From Massilia eburnea (GTDB lineage Bacteria; Pseudomonadota; Gammaproteobacteria; Burkholderiales; Burkholderiaceae_D), in NCBI RefSeq assembly GCF_009720745.1, contig NZ_WNKX01000006.1:124001-188000 (forward strand): 64,000 nt of DNA. Direction: 5' to 3'. The notes under the pieces are model-generated. The model did not search any database, was not told where the DNA came from, and saw only the letters and a program-made list of their open reading frames with translations. Made by a program: the position numbers and the translations under genes. Every line of letters begins with the position of its first letter. The first letter of the stretch is position 1. Shown here piece after piece: positions 35,205-44,122 of this stretch.

Positions 35205-35726
35205 TCAGTTATTCATTGGCTCCACATTCACGCGCAGGCGGATGCGCTGGCCCGGGTCGTAGCTCATGAAGCTGGTGTAGTTACGGCCGCGGTAATCATA
35301 TTCCACGTTATAGCCGGTGGTGCGGGTTTCAAAGGCGTCGACCATGCGGCACTGCTTGACGGCCTGCTCCTGCACGGCGCCTGGCTGGGCGTTGGAGTTC
35401 TGGGTGCGGTCGCCGATCACGGCGCCGGCAATGGCGCCGGCAGCGGTGGCGGCGGTCTTGCCGTGGCCGGCGCCCACCTGGCTACCCACGGCGGCGCCCA
35501 GCAGGCCGCCGATGATGGAACCGCCAACACCGCGTTCCTGCGGCTGCTGTACCTGGACATACTCGGTACGGCATTCCTGGCGCGGACGGTTGATCTGTTC
35601 GGTGACCGGGGTCACGCGGGTGACGCGGCCATAGTCTTCAAAATTCGTCGCTTGTGCTTGTGCCTGCGCCAGCGGCAGGGCGCCGAGGCTCAAGGCTGCA
35701 AAAAACAATTTAGTTTTGGCTTTCAT
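35205..35726 (-). CDS. Glycine-zipper 2TM envelope protein
   Basis: The 173-residue protein has a signal peptide (MKAKTKLFFAALSLGALPLAQAQA) and a glycine-zipper segment GVGGSIIGGLLGAAVGSQVGAG ... AGAIAGAVIGD at about 66-105, as in the 17-kDa antigen and SlyB-like proteins of the outer membrane. The Glu-Cys (QECRTEY) and Lys-Gln-Cys (VKQCRMV) cysteines before and after the zipper could pair. No lipobox is seen, so it is probably not a lipoprotein. AACGAGGTAAATAAA lies before the ATG. A role in envelope integrity is inferred from the family. Confidence 0.85.
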   Translation of the reverse strand: MKAKTKLFFAALSLGALPLAQAQAQATNFEDYGRVTRVTPVTEQINRPRQECRTEYVQVQQPQERGVGGSIIGGLLGAAVGSQVGAGHGKTAATAAGAIAGAVIGDRTQNSNAQPGAVQEQAVKQCRMVDAFETRTTGYNVEYDYRGRNYTSFMSYDPGQRIRLRVNVEPMNN

Positions 35727-36032
35727 TTTATTTACCTCGTTCTGGTTTTTGGGCAGTTCACTGGGTTAAGTTGGAATTGCACGCCTAAATATTAACGCCG
35801 CCGCCTGTATCCATGTGGGAAGTAAGGCAACAAAATGTAACCCCATGCTTTTGGGTTAATATGGTAAGTTTTTAACAAAACTTGCGTTAGGACTCACTTT
35901 CGGGTTGATTCATAGAGGACAACACGTTACCCTTATGGCGTGGAATCAGATTGACAGGGAGAAACGAAAGCTCCGGCCCCGGCGCATTGACCCGCCTGCG
36001 GCTTGTACTTGATAGGTCGATTTGAGGGAAAG
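35727..36032. other. Gene-poor control region between glycine-zipper gene and barstar
   Basis: About 306 bases, AT-rich in the left half. It has two small hairpins: TAACCC/GGGTTA (35838-35843, 35853-35858) and AAGTTTT/AAAACTT (35866-35872, 35877-35883). One 25-codon frame (35935-36012) exists without a convincing ribosome site. No ribonuclease gene for the barstar is present here. Confidence 0.5.
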
Positions 36033-36431
36033 ATGAGTTTGTTGATAACTGTGCCGCCTAATTTAGTCCAGTCTATTCGCGCCTTCCGCGTGGCAGAGCT
36101 GCAGGACGAGGCAGCGCGCCTGGGGCAGCACTTCTTGTATGCGCATTGCCATGCCGGCCTGACCAAGCAGCAAGTCCTGGGCATTATTGCCGAGTCTTTC
36201 CACATCCCCAAACCGCACGCCAAGAATTTCGACGCCCTGCGCGAGACCCTGACTGAAACCATGGCCAAGGCTGGCGAGCAAAGCGGCTTCCTGATCGTAC
36301 TGGAACAGTTGCCAAACACGCAAAAGTTTGACCGCGAAGCACGCGAGTGCCTGCTGGACGTTTTCCGCGATGCGGCCGATTTCTGGGCCGAAAAGAAAGT
36401 ACCTTTCCGCGTATTTTACTCCTTCGAGTAA
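36033..36431 (+). CDS. Barstar-family RNase inhibitor
   Basis: The 132-residue protein has the barstar fold marks: FHIPKPHAKNFDALRETLTETM (the helix that blocks an RNase active site, here read in parts HIPK-, NFDAL, LTETM) and the strand GFLIVLEQLP. In the classical pair, barstar neutralises the secreted RNase barnase in the cytosol. Here no barnase or RNase N1/T1-like gene lies upstream or downstream, so it is an orphan. The start at 36033 follows GAGGGAAAG. It might inhibit a distant or incoming RNase toxin. The next gene, purN, is 80 bases away and unrelated. Confidence 0.82.
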   Translation: MSLLITVPPNLVQSIRAFRVAELQDEAARLGQHFLYAHCHAGLTKQQVLGIIAESFHIPKPHAKNFDALRETLTETMAKAGEQSGFLIVLEQLPNTQKFDREARECLLDVFRDAADFWAEKKVPFRVFYSFE

Positions 36432-36511
36432 GCCTTAAATTTCCCTTGCCACGCCTGCTGCGCCGCAGCATAATGTCGCCTTGGCTCGCCTGAGCAGGTA
36501 CAATGGCGGCC

Positions 36512-37120
36512 ATGAAAAACATCGTCATCCTCATTTCCGGACGCGGAAGCAATATGGAAGCGGTGGTCCGTGCAGCCAAGGCCGAACAATGGCCAGCCCG
36601 CATCGCCGCCGTCATCAGCAATAAGGCGGACGCCAAAGGCCTCGAATTCGCGGCCTCGCACGGCATCCCGACCGCAGTAGTCAGCAACAAGGATTACCCT
36701 AGCCGCGAAGCATTCGATGCTGCGCTGCAGGAAGTCATTGACGGCTTCAGCCCCGACCTCGTCGTGCTGGCCGGTTTCATGCGCATCCTCACGCCGGGCT
36801 TTGTCAGCCACTACGAAAATCGCATGCTGAACATCCACCCATCGCTGCTGCCGTTGTTCCCAGGACTGCACACGCATGAGCAGGCACTGGCATCGGGCGA
36901 GAAGACGCACGGCGCCACCGTGCACTTCGTGACTGCCGAGCTGGATCATGGCCCGCTGGTGGACCAGGTCTCCGTGCCTGTCCTGCCGGGCGATACCGCC
37001 GATGTGCTGGCGGCGCGCGTGCTGGAACAGGAATGGATCATGTACCCGCGTGCTATCCGCTGGTTCGTCGAAGGCCGCTTGAAGGTCGAGGATGGCAAGG
37101 TCAATATTGACCGCAACTGA
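36512..37120 (+). CDS. purN: Phosphoribosylglycinamide formyltransferase
   Basis: PurN transfers a formyl group from 10-formyl-THF to GAR, step 3 of purine synthesis, in the cytosol. The 202 residues have SGRGSNM, LAGFMRIL, NIHPSLLPLFPG and DHGPLVDQ, with the catalytic Asn, His and Asp in these segments. The length matches E. coli PurN (212). The start MKNIVILISG at 36512 is preferred; an ATG at 36503 lies in a TACAATGG context. The rRNA methyltransferase follows after 16 bases, so both are likely one operon. Confidence 0.96.
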   Translation: MKNIVILISGRGSNMEAVVRAAKAEQWPARIAAVISNKADAKGLEFAASHGIPTAVVSNKDYPSREAFDAALQEVIDGFSPDLVVLAGFMRILTPGFVSHYENRMLNIHPSLLPLFPGLHTHEQALASGEKTHGATVHFVTAELDHGPLVDQVSVPVLPGDTADVLAARVLEQEWIMYPRAIRWFVEGRLKVEDGKVNIDRN

Positions 37121-37136
37121 ATAGAGAAAGAACACA

Positions 37137-38429
37137 ATGCGTTTGCCCCCATACGTCCTCACCAGCGCCGAAAACGTGCTGCGTGAAATCATGCGCTTTA
37201 CCGCGCCGGCCGACACCACGCTGTCGCACTTCTTCAAATCGCACCCCAAGCTGGGCGGCCGCGAGCGCGGCGCCATCGCCGAATCGGTGTACGCCGTGTT
37301 GCGTAACAAAGCCTTCTTCACCGACCGCGCAGAAGCGGGCGCCGGTGGCGCCACCATGCGCCGCCTGGTGCTGCTGGGCATGGCCGACGCGGTCGGCATC
37401 GACGCGCTGCCGGGCCTGAGCGAAGAAGAGTCCGAATGGCTCAAGCGCCAGCTGGAAATCGACCGCTCCCTGCTGCATAAATCGATGCGCGCGAACATGC
37501 CGAAGTGGCTGTTCGACAAGCTGGTCGAGCAATACGGCGAAGAAGAAACCCTGGCCCTGGCCGACGCGCTGAACACGCCAGCCCCGCTGGACCTGCGCGT
37601 CAACGCCATGAAGACCGACCGTGACGCCGTGATCGCCGAACTGGCCACCGCACCGATCGTCGCCGAGCCGACGCCATTCGCCCCGCTGGGCCTGCGCCTG
37701 AAGAAAAAACCGGCGCTGCAAAACCTGCCGCTGTTCAAATCCGGCGCGATTGAAGTGCAGGACGAAGGCAGCCAGCTGCTGGCCCAGATCCTCGGCGCCA
37801 AGCGCGGCGAGATGGTGGTGGACTTCTGCGCCGGCGCCGGCGGCAAGACGCTGGCGCTGGGCGCGCAGATGCGCAACACCGGCCGCCTGTATGCCTTCGA
37901 CGTTAGTGAAAAACGCTTGTCCAAGCTGAAGCCGCGCCTGGCGCGCTCCGGCCTGTCGAACGTGCACCCGGTCGCGATTGCCCATGAAAAGGATGCCAAG
38001 GTCAAGCGCCTGGCCGGCAAGATCGACCGCGTGCTGGTGGACGCACCGTGCTCCGGCATGGGCACGCTGCGCCGCAATCCCGACGTGAAATGGCGCCAGG
38101 ATGAAAGCGCCATCGCCGAGATGCACGAAAAGCAGGTCTCGATCCTGGACGGCGCCGCCCGTCTGGTGAAAGGCGGCGGCCGCCTGGTGTACGCCACCTG
38201 CTCGCTGCTGAACGAAGAGAACGACGCCGTGGCCGCGAATTTCATCGCCACCCACCCCGACTTCGAGCTGGTCCCGATGAGCAAAGTGCTGGCAGAACAG
38301 AAGATCGCCGGCCTCGAGATGGGCGACTATTTGAAGCTGCTGCCGCACAAGCACCAGACCGACGGCTTCTTCGCCGCCGTGTTCGAACGCAAGCCGATGG
38401 CCAAGCCAGCCAAGGCCGACGAAGAGTAA
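37137..38429 (+). CDS. RsmB/NOP-family RNA (cytosine-C5) methyltransferase
   Basis: The 430-residue enzyme has an N-terminal NusB-like helical part (to about 130) and a SAM-binding domain with DFCAGAGGKTLALGA, VLVDAPCSGMGTLRR (Pro-Cys motif) and VYATCSLLNEEN (Thr-Cys motif). The two cysteines are the pair needed for m5C chemistry. The length fits RsmB of E. coli (429). Which rRNA base it modifies cannot be stated, since Oxalobacteraceae usually have a further RsmB near fmt. It follows purN by 16 bases. Confidence 0.93.
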   Translation: MRLPPYVLTSAENVLREIMRFTAPADTTLSHFFKSHPKLGGRERGAIAESVYAVLRNKAFFTDRAEAGAGGATMRRLVLLGMADAVGIDALPGLSEEESEWLKRQLEIDRSLLHKSMRANMPKWLFDKLVEQYGEEETLALADALNTPAPLDLRVNAMKTDRDAVIAELATAPIVAEPTPFAPLGLRLKKKPALQNLPLFKSGAIEVQDEGSQLLAQILGAKRGEMVVDFCAGAGGKTLALGAQMRNTGRLYAFDVSEKRLSKLKPRLARSGLSNVHPVAIAHEKDAKVKRLAGKIDRVLVDAPCSGMGTLRRNPDVKWRQDESAIAEMHEKQVSILDGAARLVKGGGRLVYATCSLLNEENDAVAANFIATHPDFELVPMSKVLAEQKIAGLEMGDYLKLLPHKHQTDGFFAAVFERKPMAKPAKADEE

Positions 38430-38435
38430 CAACAG

Positions 38436-38548
38436 CCCAGCCCGTGTCCCACCATGGGGTCACACCCGAAATGGGACACGGGCTGGGCCGTAACAATGCT
38501 GGGCTCGTGTCCCGAAACGGGTGTGACCCCAAGGTGGGACACGGGCTG
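38436..38548. repeat. REP/BIME-like double hairpin, GTGTCCC / GGGGTCACACCC family
   Basis: Two hairpins in opposite order lie between two genes. The left one has 16-base arms (38436-38451 and 38472-38487); the right one has CGTGTCCC (38506-38513) and GGGACACG (38536-38543). In addition GGGGTCACACCCG (38456-38468) matches CGGGTGTGACCCC (38518-38530), so the two halves form one large inverted repeat of about 50-base arms with a few mismatches. This is the layout of paired REP elements. Confidence 0.8.
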
Positions 38549-38571
38549 AACCATAGGGAGAAAGTCGAACG

Positions 38572-39885
38572 ATGCCGTTGGCGAATTTGCTGAATGATCT
38601 TCTGGGGGATTTGCGCGATCCGGGCCTGATGTGGCAGGTGGGGGCGATCGTGCTGTCCATCTTGCTGGGGTGGGCGCTGTCGCGGGTCCTGTTCCGGGGC
38701 GTGAAGGCGCGTGCGGGGCAGAACGATGTGGCGCGCTTTGGGCTGGAGAGCTTCGGCCGCGTGGTCGGTCCGCTGGCCATCGTGGTGCTGCTGTGGGGCT
38801 CGCAGAAGGCGTTGGAACACTACGCTTTCCACACCAACCTGTTCAAGCTGGCTATCCCGATCTTCAGCTCGCTGGCGGCGATCCGCTTCGGCTTCTATAT
38901 GCTGCGCCGCGTGTTCGTGCGCGGCGGCGTGGTGGGCGAGGGCTTGCAGACCTTTGAGAAGGTGTTCCAGCTGCTGGTCTGGCTGGCCTTCGTGCTCTAC
39001 ATCACGCATATGTGGGACGACATTTTCCATTGGATGGAAACTACCCATGTGCCAATGGGCCGCGACAAGGCTTCCATCGCGGACTTGCTGCAGGGCGCGG
39101 TTTCCGTCGTCGTGCTGATGCTGCTGGCCATGTGGGCCGGCACCGCACTGGACGAGCGCCTGATGCATATCCAGTCGCTGCATTCCAATCTGCGCGTCGT
39201 CTTTGCGCGCATGGGCCGCGCGCTGCTGTTGCTGGTGGCGATTTTGATCAGCATGAAGCTGGTGGGATTGGACCTGACCGCTCTGTCCGTCTTCGGCGGC
39301 GCGCTTGGCGTCGGACTGGGTCTCGGTTTGCAGAAGATCGCCAGCAACTACATCTCCGGTTTCATCATCCTGCTGGACCGCAGCCTGACCATCGGCAACG
39401 TCATCACGGTTGACAAGTACAGCGGCCAGGTGACGCAGATCAACACCCGCTACACCGTATTGCAGGGGACCGATGGCGTGGAAGCCATCATCCCGAACGA
39501 AATGCTGGTGTCGGGGGCAGTGCAGAATTCCTCGCTGTCGAATCCTGCCGTGGTGATCATCACCCGCGTCACGGTCGGCTACGAAAGCGATGTGGACGTC
39601 GTGCTCAAGCTGATGGAAGAAGCGGCGCTCACGGTTCCCCGCGTGCTGAAGGACAAGGGGCCGTCCGGCATGCTGACGGCTTTCGGCGCCGATGGCCTGG
39701 AGCTGGCGCTGGCCTTCTGGATCCAGGATCCGGAAAACGGCCGCGGCGGCGTGACTTCCGATGTCAACCGTGCAATCTGGAAGGCTTTGAAAGAGAACAG
39801 TATCTCTGTACCGTTCCCGCAACGCGAGGTGCGCCTGCTCGGCCCTCTGCCAGAGCCTGTTGCAGAGCCTCTGCCTAAAAAATAA
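38572..39885 (+). CDS. MscS-family mechanosensitive channel
   Basis: The 437-residue inner-membrane protein has about four to five helices before the MscS core, then the pore helix GGALGVGLGLGLQKIASNYISGF (Gly/Ala pattern, about residues 243-265), the beta domain (ITVDKYSGQVTQINTRYTVL) and the C-terminal alpha/beta domain. It should open under membrane tension and release solutes during osmotic downshock. The larger N-terminus resembles the YbdG/YnaI-like members. It is transcribed on its own, with a REP-like element before it. Confidence 0.93.
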   Translation: MPLANLLNDLLGDLRDPGLMWQVGAIVLSILLGWALSRVLFRGVKARAGQNDVARFGLESFGRVVGPLAIVVLLWGSQKALEHYAFHTNLFKLAIPIFSSLAAIRFGFYMLRRVFVRGGVVGEGLQTFEKVFQLLVWLAFVLYITHMWDDIFHWMETTHVPMGRDKASIADLLQGAVSVVVLMLLAMWAGTALDERLMHIQSLHSNLRVVFARMGRALLLLVAILISMKLVGLDLTALSVFGGALGVGLGLGLQKIASNYISGFIILLDRSLTIGNVITVDKYSGQVTQINTRYTVLQGTDGVEAIIPNEMLVSGAVQNSSLSNPAVVIITRVTVGYESDVDVVLKLMEEAALTVPRVLKDKGPSGMLTAFGADGLELALAFWIQDPENGRGGVTSDVNRAIWKALKENSISVPFPQREVRLLGPLPEPVAEPLPKK

Positions 39886-39971
39886 TCAGTTCCTGAGGGA
39901 AAACCTTCCTCTAATCACCCCCGAATGCGCGTACAATTGCGCCTATTCGTGGCACATCACTTGGAGTTGTA

Positions 39972-41168
39972 ATGGATTTAAGCGCAGTTCTCGATTTCAT
40001 CAGCAATGGCGTGACCGGCGTCGGTGTCTGGGCGACGGTTGGCATCACGCTGATCCTGACCCATATCACCATCGCCAGCGTGACGATCTTCCTGCATCGC
40101 CACCAGGCGCACCGTGCTTTGGAACTGCACGCTATTCCGTCGCACTTCTTCCGCTTCTGGCTGTGGATGACCACCGGCCAGGTAACCAAGGAGTGGGCCG
40201 CCATCCACCGCAAGCACCACGCCAAGTGCGACACCGAGGAAGATCCGCACAGCCCGGTCACCAAGGGCATCAAGAAAGTGTTCTGGGAAGGCGCCGAGCT
40301 GTACCGCGCTGAATCCAAGAACAAGGAAACCTTGGAAAAATACGGCCATGGCACCCCGGACGACTGGATCGAAAAAAACCTGTACAGCAAGTTCAGCTGG
40401 CAGGGCGTGGCGCTGATGCTGATTATCGACTTCATCCTGTTTGGCGCCAAGGGCATTACCGTGTGGGCCGTGCAGATGCTGTGGATTCCTGTGACCGCCG
40501 CAGGCATCATCAACGGTGTCGGCCACTGGTGGGGTTACCGCAACTACGACTGCTCCGATGCCGCCACCAACATCATCCCTTGGGGCATCATCATCGGCGG
40601 TGAAGAACTGCACAACAACCACCACACCTACGCTACGTCGGCCAAGCTGTCGTCCAAGTGGTATGAGTTCGACATCGGCTGGGGTTATATCCGTGCCATG
40701 GAAATGATCGGCATGGCCAAAGTGAAGAAGATGCCGCCGAAGCCTAAGTTCGACACCGCCAAGGTGAAGGCCGACTTCGAGACCCTGCAGTCCGTGATCG
40801 CTAACCGTTACGACGTGATGGCCAAGTATGCCAAGTCCGTCAAGCACGCCTGGAAAGAAGAACTGGCGCAGCTGACCGACAAGTCGCAGCTCAAGGCACG
40901 CTTCCCGAAATCTTCGCGCAAGCTGCTGCAGCGCGAGCCGGGTAAGCTGGAAGCGCCGCAGAAACAGCAGCTGGTGGAACTGTTCCAGCATTCCAAGGCG
41001 CTGGAAACCATGCACAATATGCGCGTGGAACTGGGCATGCTGTGGGAGCGTTCGCACTTCAGCCGCGATGAGCTGGTGCACAAACTGCAAGACTGGTGCG
41101 AGCGCGCGGAAGCGTCGGGCATCAAGTCGCTGCAAGAGTTCTCGATGCGCCTGCGCAGCTACGCGTAA
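39972..41168 (+). CDS. Membrane fatty acid desaturase (acyl-CoA/acyl-lipid delta-9 type)
   Basis: The 398-residue membrane diiron enzyme has the three histidine boxes HRHQAH, HRKHH and HNNHH (in EELHNNHHTYATS), in this order, plus an EED after the second. Four helices lie around them. It introduces a double bond in a saturated acyl chain to adjust membrane fluidity. After the desaturase core there is an extra helical tail of about 100 residues (from ETLQSV to the end), longer than in the smallest bacterial members. It ends before a strong terminator. The electron donor is not encoded nearby. Confidence 0.94.
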   Translation: MDLSAVLDFISNGVTGVGVWATVGITLILTHITIASVTIFLHRHQAHRALELHAIPSHFFRFWLWMTTGQVTKEWAAIHRKHHAKCDTEEDPHSPVTKGIKKVFWEGAELYRAESKNKETLEKYGHGTPDDWIEKNLYSKFSWQGVALMLIIDFILFGAKGITVWAVQMLWIPVTAAGIINGVGHWWGYRNYDCSDAATNIIPWGIIIGGEELHNNHHTYATSAKLSSKWYEFDIGWGYIRAMEMIGMAKVKKMPPKPKFDTAKVKADFETLQSVIANRYDVMAKYAKSVKHAWKEELAQLTDKSQLKARFPKSSRKLLQREPGKLEAPQKQQLVELFQHSKALETMHNMRVELGMLWERSHFSRDELVHKLQDWCERAEASGIKSLQEFSMRLRSYA

Positions 41169-41185
41169 GCGAAAGCGCCCCAATG

Positions 41186-41209
41186 AAAACGGCCCCGCGG
41201 GGCCGTTTT
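41186..41209. terminator. Terminator of desaturase, shared with convergent creatininase gene
   Basis: AAAACGGCCCC (41186-41196) and GGGGCCGTTTT (41199-41209) form a perfect stem with T-runs on both strands. Confidence 0.88.
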
Positions 41210-42220
41210 TTATTGCTTCTGCTTTTCCAGCCAGGCGGCCTGTTTGCTGGCGATGCCGTCGTAATACGACTGGGTGCCGGCCTCGATGCGCCGGATATCC
41301 GGGTTCTTCATGGCCATTTCAGACAGGCGCGGAATCTTGCGCGGATCGGCGCCGTCAAGGATGGACAGGGCGGCGGCACTGAAGGCTGCCGCCCGCTGCC
41401 GCAACTCCTGCTCGCCGAAGGCGGCGCTGGCCTGGCGCGGCGAACCGATATAGCCTTCCCATTGCGGCGCCTTGGCAGCGGCGACCGCCTCGGCAGGGGA
41501 GTTGGCACGGTGCGGCGCGGCCTTGGCGTAGCCCGGCGCGACCAGGTCGGGCCGCAGGAACAGGATGCGGCTGGTTTCCGACATGCCGGCGTGGACCTCA
41601 AATTCGCCGTCTTCGGCTGCCGCTTCGGCGCTGCGCAAGGGGCGGGGCGCTGGCGGGCCCAGCAGCAATCCGGCCAGGTTGACCATGCGGCCACCGTATG
41701 TGTCGTGGAAGTAGTCGCCGGCCTGGTCCAGCATCAGGTTGTGCAACGGCGAGCCATGGTTGTGCACCACGAAAATCCAGCGGTAGCCTTGTTCGCCCAG
41801 CTCGCTGGCCAGGTCCATGAAGGCGGCGCGCTCGGTTTCCGGGCGTACCGTGTAGCTGCCGGGGAAGTTGTAGCGTCCGCCAAGCACATTGGCGCCCGAG
41901 GTGCCAAGCGGGACGGTGGGAAACACCAGCGCCTGCCAGCCCGGCCGTTTGGCGATGGCTTCTGCCAGTGTCCTGGCCCACCATTCGTTCATCATGGTAT
42001 CGGTGCCCGATGGCAGGTGCGGTCCGTGTTGCTCGATGATCCCGCCGACCAGGATGACGGCGGTGTGGTTCTTGTCGAGCGCCGCCAGCTGGCTGGCGTT
42101 CATCTCGTCGACCTTGAATACCTGTGCCGCCGCAACTAAAGGGAACAGCAAGGCCAACATGCAGAGATAGCGCACAAAAGTGTTGGCGCCACTTTTATCA
42201 GAGGAGTAAACTGTTTCCAT
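41210..42220 (-). CDS. Secreted creatininase-family amidohydrolase
   Basis: The 336-residue protein has the creatininase signature EQHGPHLPSGTD, then HNHGSPLHN and HAGMSETS, which supply metal ligands. Known members hydrolyse cyclic amides (creatinine, or FAPy in riboflavin biosynthesis). Unusually, this one has an N-terminal hydrophobic signal (CMLALLFPLVAAAQV), so it is periplasmic. The true start is probably the ATG at 42220 (METVYSS); a shorter start is MLALLF. Its start overlaps in CATG with an upstream ATG on the other strand. Substrate unknown. Confidence 0.86.
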   Translation of the reverse strand: METVYSSDKSGANTFVRYLCMLALLFPLVAAAQVFKVDEMNASQLAALDKNHTAVILVGGIIEQHGPHLPSGTDTMMNEWWARTLAEAIAKRPGWQALVFPTVPLGTSGANVLGGRYNFPGSYTVRPETERAAFMDLASELGEQGYRWIFVVHNHGSPLHNLMLDQAGDYFHDTYGGRMVNLAGLLLGPPAPRPLRSAEAAAEDGEFEVHAGMSETSRILFLRPDLVAPGYAKAAPHRANSPAEAVAAAKAPQWEGYIGSPRQASAAFGEQELRQRAAAFSAAALSILDGADPRKIPRLSEMAMKNPDIRRIEAGTQSYYDGIASKQAAWLEKQKQ

Positions 42221-42245
42221 GAAAAAATATTCTCCGGGAGACGTT

Positions 42246-42728
42246 GTGAAGTGGTCAATTTTAACGCTGGCGATGCTGCTGGCGAGCGGCGCCCAAGCTG
42301 CCGCGAGCTGGGAAATCAAACCTGAAGGGCTGGGGCCATACAAAGTCGGCGCCCGCTATGAAAACCTGGGCAAGACCTTTGGCGGCCTGGAAGCTGACAA
42401 ATTCATCAGCGAAGACAAGTCCTGCCGCGTCGCGCGCTCGAAGCGCTATCCCAGCGTGGAGGTGACTTTTGTGAAGAAGGTTGTGGCGCGGGTCGATGTC
42501 TCCGGCGGCTTTGGCACCGACCGCAGGGTGCAGATCGGCGATCCGTTTTCCAAGCTGCAGCGCTTGTACGGCGACGCGGTCAAGCCGCATCCTGAGCACG
42601 CCGACTGGCTGATGGTGGTAACCGGCGACCGGGAACTGGCCATCCGCTACATGATGCGCGAAGGTAAGGTGGTGTCGATCGACGCCGGCAAGCGCCTGCA
42701 GCTGCAAACGCTGGAAGGCTGCCAATAA
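42246..42728 (+). CDS. Secreted protein of unknown function
   Basis: A GTG at 42246 with GGGAG five bases upstream gives a good signal peptide (MKWSILTLAMLLASGAQA) and a 160-residue product. The mature protein begins AASWEIKPEGLGPYKVG and has one Cys in the middle (DKSCRVARS) and one near the end (LEGC). The pattern QIGDPFSKLQRLYGD resembles periplasmic small-protein families with DxFxxLxxxYG motifs. An ATG at 42219 in frame would add nine polar residues before the signal and is less likely. It ends in a terminator. Confidence 0.75.
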   Translation: MKWSILTLAMLLASGAQAAASWEIKPEGLGPYKVGARYENLGKTFGGLEADKFISEDKSCRVARSKRYPSVEVTFVKKVVARVDVSGGFGTDRRVQIGDPFSKLQRLYGDAVKPHPEHADWLMVVTGDRELAIRYMMREGKVVSIDAGKRLQLQTLEGCQ

Positions 42729-42755
42729 AAAAACCGCCCCAAGGGGCGGTTTTTT
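42728..42755. terminator. Terminator between secreted protein and rpmG
   Basis: AAAAAACCGCCCC (42728-42740) pairs with GGGGCGGTTTTTT (42743-42755); both orientations have T-runs, suiting the two convergent transcripts. Confidence 0.88.
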
Positions 42756-42773
42756 GTTCCAACCGAAGATCGA

Positions 42774-42941
42774 TTACTTGATCTTGGTTTCCTTGTACAT
42801 CACGTGCTTACGTGCTTTAGGATCGAACTTCATGATTTCCATTTTGGAAGGCATGGTGCGCTTGTTTTTGGTCGTGGTGTAGAAGTGACCAGTACCAGCG
42901 GTCGATTCCAGCTTGATCTTGTCGCGGCCAGTTTTTGCCAT
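42774..42941 (-). CDS. rpmG: Ribosomal protein L33
   Basis: The 55-residue product ([18 protein letters not shown] ...) is a complete L33, a small large-subunit ribosomal protein. It has no cysteines, so it is the zinc-free form. It lies 14 bases after rpmB on the same strand, the standard rpmBG operon. It is too short for routine open-frame lists. Confidence 0.96.
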   Translation of the reverse strand: MAKTGRDKIKLESTAGTGHFYTTTKNKRTMPSKMEIMKFDPKARKHVMYKETKIK

Positions 42942-42955
42942 GATTCAGCTCCCTA

Positions 42956-43192
42956 TTAAACTTTCTCGCCACGCGCACGCATGTCGGCCAGGACGGCGTC
43001 GATGCCGACCTTGTCGATTACGCGCAGACCGGCGTTAGACAGACGCAGGGAGACCCAGCGGTTTTCAGATTCAACAAAAATACGACGGTTCTGCAGGTTT
43101 GGCAGGAAACGACGCTTGGTTTTGTTGTTTGCGTGGGAAACATTGTTGCCGACCATCGGCTTCTTCCCAGTAACTTGGCAAACACGTGCCAT
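42956..43192 (-). CDS. rpmB: Ribosomal protein L28
   Basis: The 78-residue product begins [21 protein letters not shown], as in proteobacterial L28, and is of standard length. The single Cys and lack of CxxC pairs show the zinc-free form. AAGGAG lies before the ATG, and a strong promoter lies 41 bases upstream of it. It forms an operon with rpmG. Confidence 0.97.
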   Translation of the reverse strand: MARVCQVTGKKPMVGNNVSHANNKTKRRFLPNLQNRRIFVESENRWVSLRLSNAGLRVIDKVGIDAVLADMRARGEKV

Positions 43193-43232
43193 GGCACACT
43201 CCTTGAATTACTTCCGAAATTGGAAAAACAAG

Positions 43233-43261
43233 AGTATATGGAAATTTCCCAAGATTTTCAA
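43233..43261 (-). promoter_or_regulatory. Predicted sigma70 promoter of rpmB-rpmG
   Basis: On the minus strand TTGAAA (43261-43256) and TATACT (43238-43233) are 17 bases apart, close to consensus, as expected for ribosomal protein genes. Confidence 0.75.
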
Positions 43262-43309
43262 GCACTTGCGAAAAACAATTGTGTCACATTGAAAGGAAAA
43301 ATTTAACAA

Positions 43310-43984
43310 TTAGATTTGCCCATGTTCGGCGAAGGAATGCACCTGGTGCCCTGCGACGACAAAATGGTCCAGGATGCGGATATCCACCAGGGCCAGCGCC
43401 TGCACCAGGGCCCTTGTCAGCAGCAGGTCCGATTCACTGGGCGAGGGCGATCCCGAGGGGTGGTTATGGGCCAGCATGACGGCGGCGGCATTGCGTGCCA
43501 GGGCTTCACGCACCACTTCCCGCGGGTAGACGCTGGTATGCGTGAGCGTTCCGCGAAACAATTCGCAGGCTTCGATCAGGCGGTTTTTGACGTCGAGGAA
43601 CAGTACGTGGAAGGATTCATACGGCTGGCCCGCCAGCGACAGCCGCAAAAAGTCTTTCACGGCATGGGGCGAAGACATCTCTTCGCCGCAAGACATCTCT
43701 TCGGCAATGGCGCGCCGTGCTAATTCAACAACAGCCTGCAACTGGGCGTATTTGGCCGCTCCCAGCCCGGGCATGGCGGTAAATTCGGCCCGGCTGGCAT
43801 GGATCATCGCCCGCAGCGAGCCGAAACGGCCCAGCAGGTCGGTCGCCAGCGCCACGGCATCCTTGCCGGGAATCCCAACGCGCAGGAAGATCGCCAGCAA
43901 TTCGGCGTCGGACAGGGCTTGCGGGCCGGCTTTTAACAATCGTTCACGTGGGCGCAGCTGTTCTGGCCAGTCGGAAATCGCCAT
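43310..43984 (-). CDS. radC: RadC/YicR JAB-domain protein
   Basis: The 224-residue protein has an N-terminal helix-hairpin-helix region ([11 protein letters not shown]) and a JAMM/MPN+ motif ([15 protein letters not shown]) near the end, with metal ligands His-His-Asp. The name RadC comes from an old DNA-repair link that did not hold; the function is unknown. The start at 43984 is set by GGAGGTG; an in-frame ATG at 43996 lies four codons upstream. It lies beside rpmB as in many proteobacteria. Confidence 0.94.
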   Translation of the reverse strand: MAISDWPEQLRPRERLLKAGPQALSDAELLAIFLRVGIPGKDAVALATDLLGRFGSLRAMIHASRAEFTAMPGLGAAKYAQLQAVVELARRAIAEEMSCGEEMSSPHAVKDFLRLSLAGQPYESFHVLFLDVKNRLIEACELFRGTLTHTSVYPREVVREALARNAAAVMLAHNHPSGSPSPSESDLLLTRALVQALALVDIRILDHFVVAGHQVHSFAEHGQI

Positions 43985-44122
43985 GGTCACCTCCATCGCC
44001 CATTATCTGGTCCGGGAGGGGAGGGCAATTTGCGCTGGGTCAGGTTTTGCGCAAATGCGGCCTGCGCCGCCTGCCGCCCGATGGCTTACAATACAGGTTT
44101 GCCCGTCACCAGAGTTGTTTCC

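Noticed and set aside
35935..36012. 25-codon frame upstream of barstar as remnant of an RNase gene
   Set aside because: It has no RNase motif and no clear ribosome site.
42218..42221. Two start codons overlapping in CATG on opposite strands
   Set aside because: The plus-strand gene more likely starts at the GTG at 42246 with a good ribosome site and a normal signal peptide, so the overlap is probably accidental.
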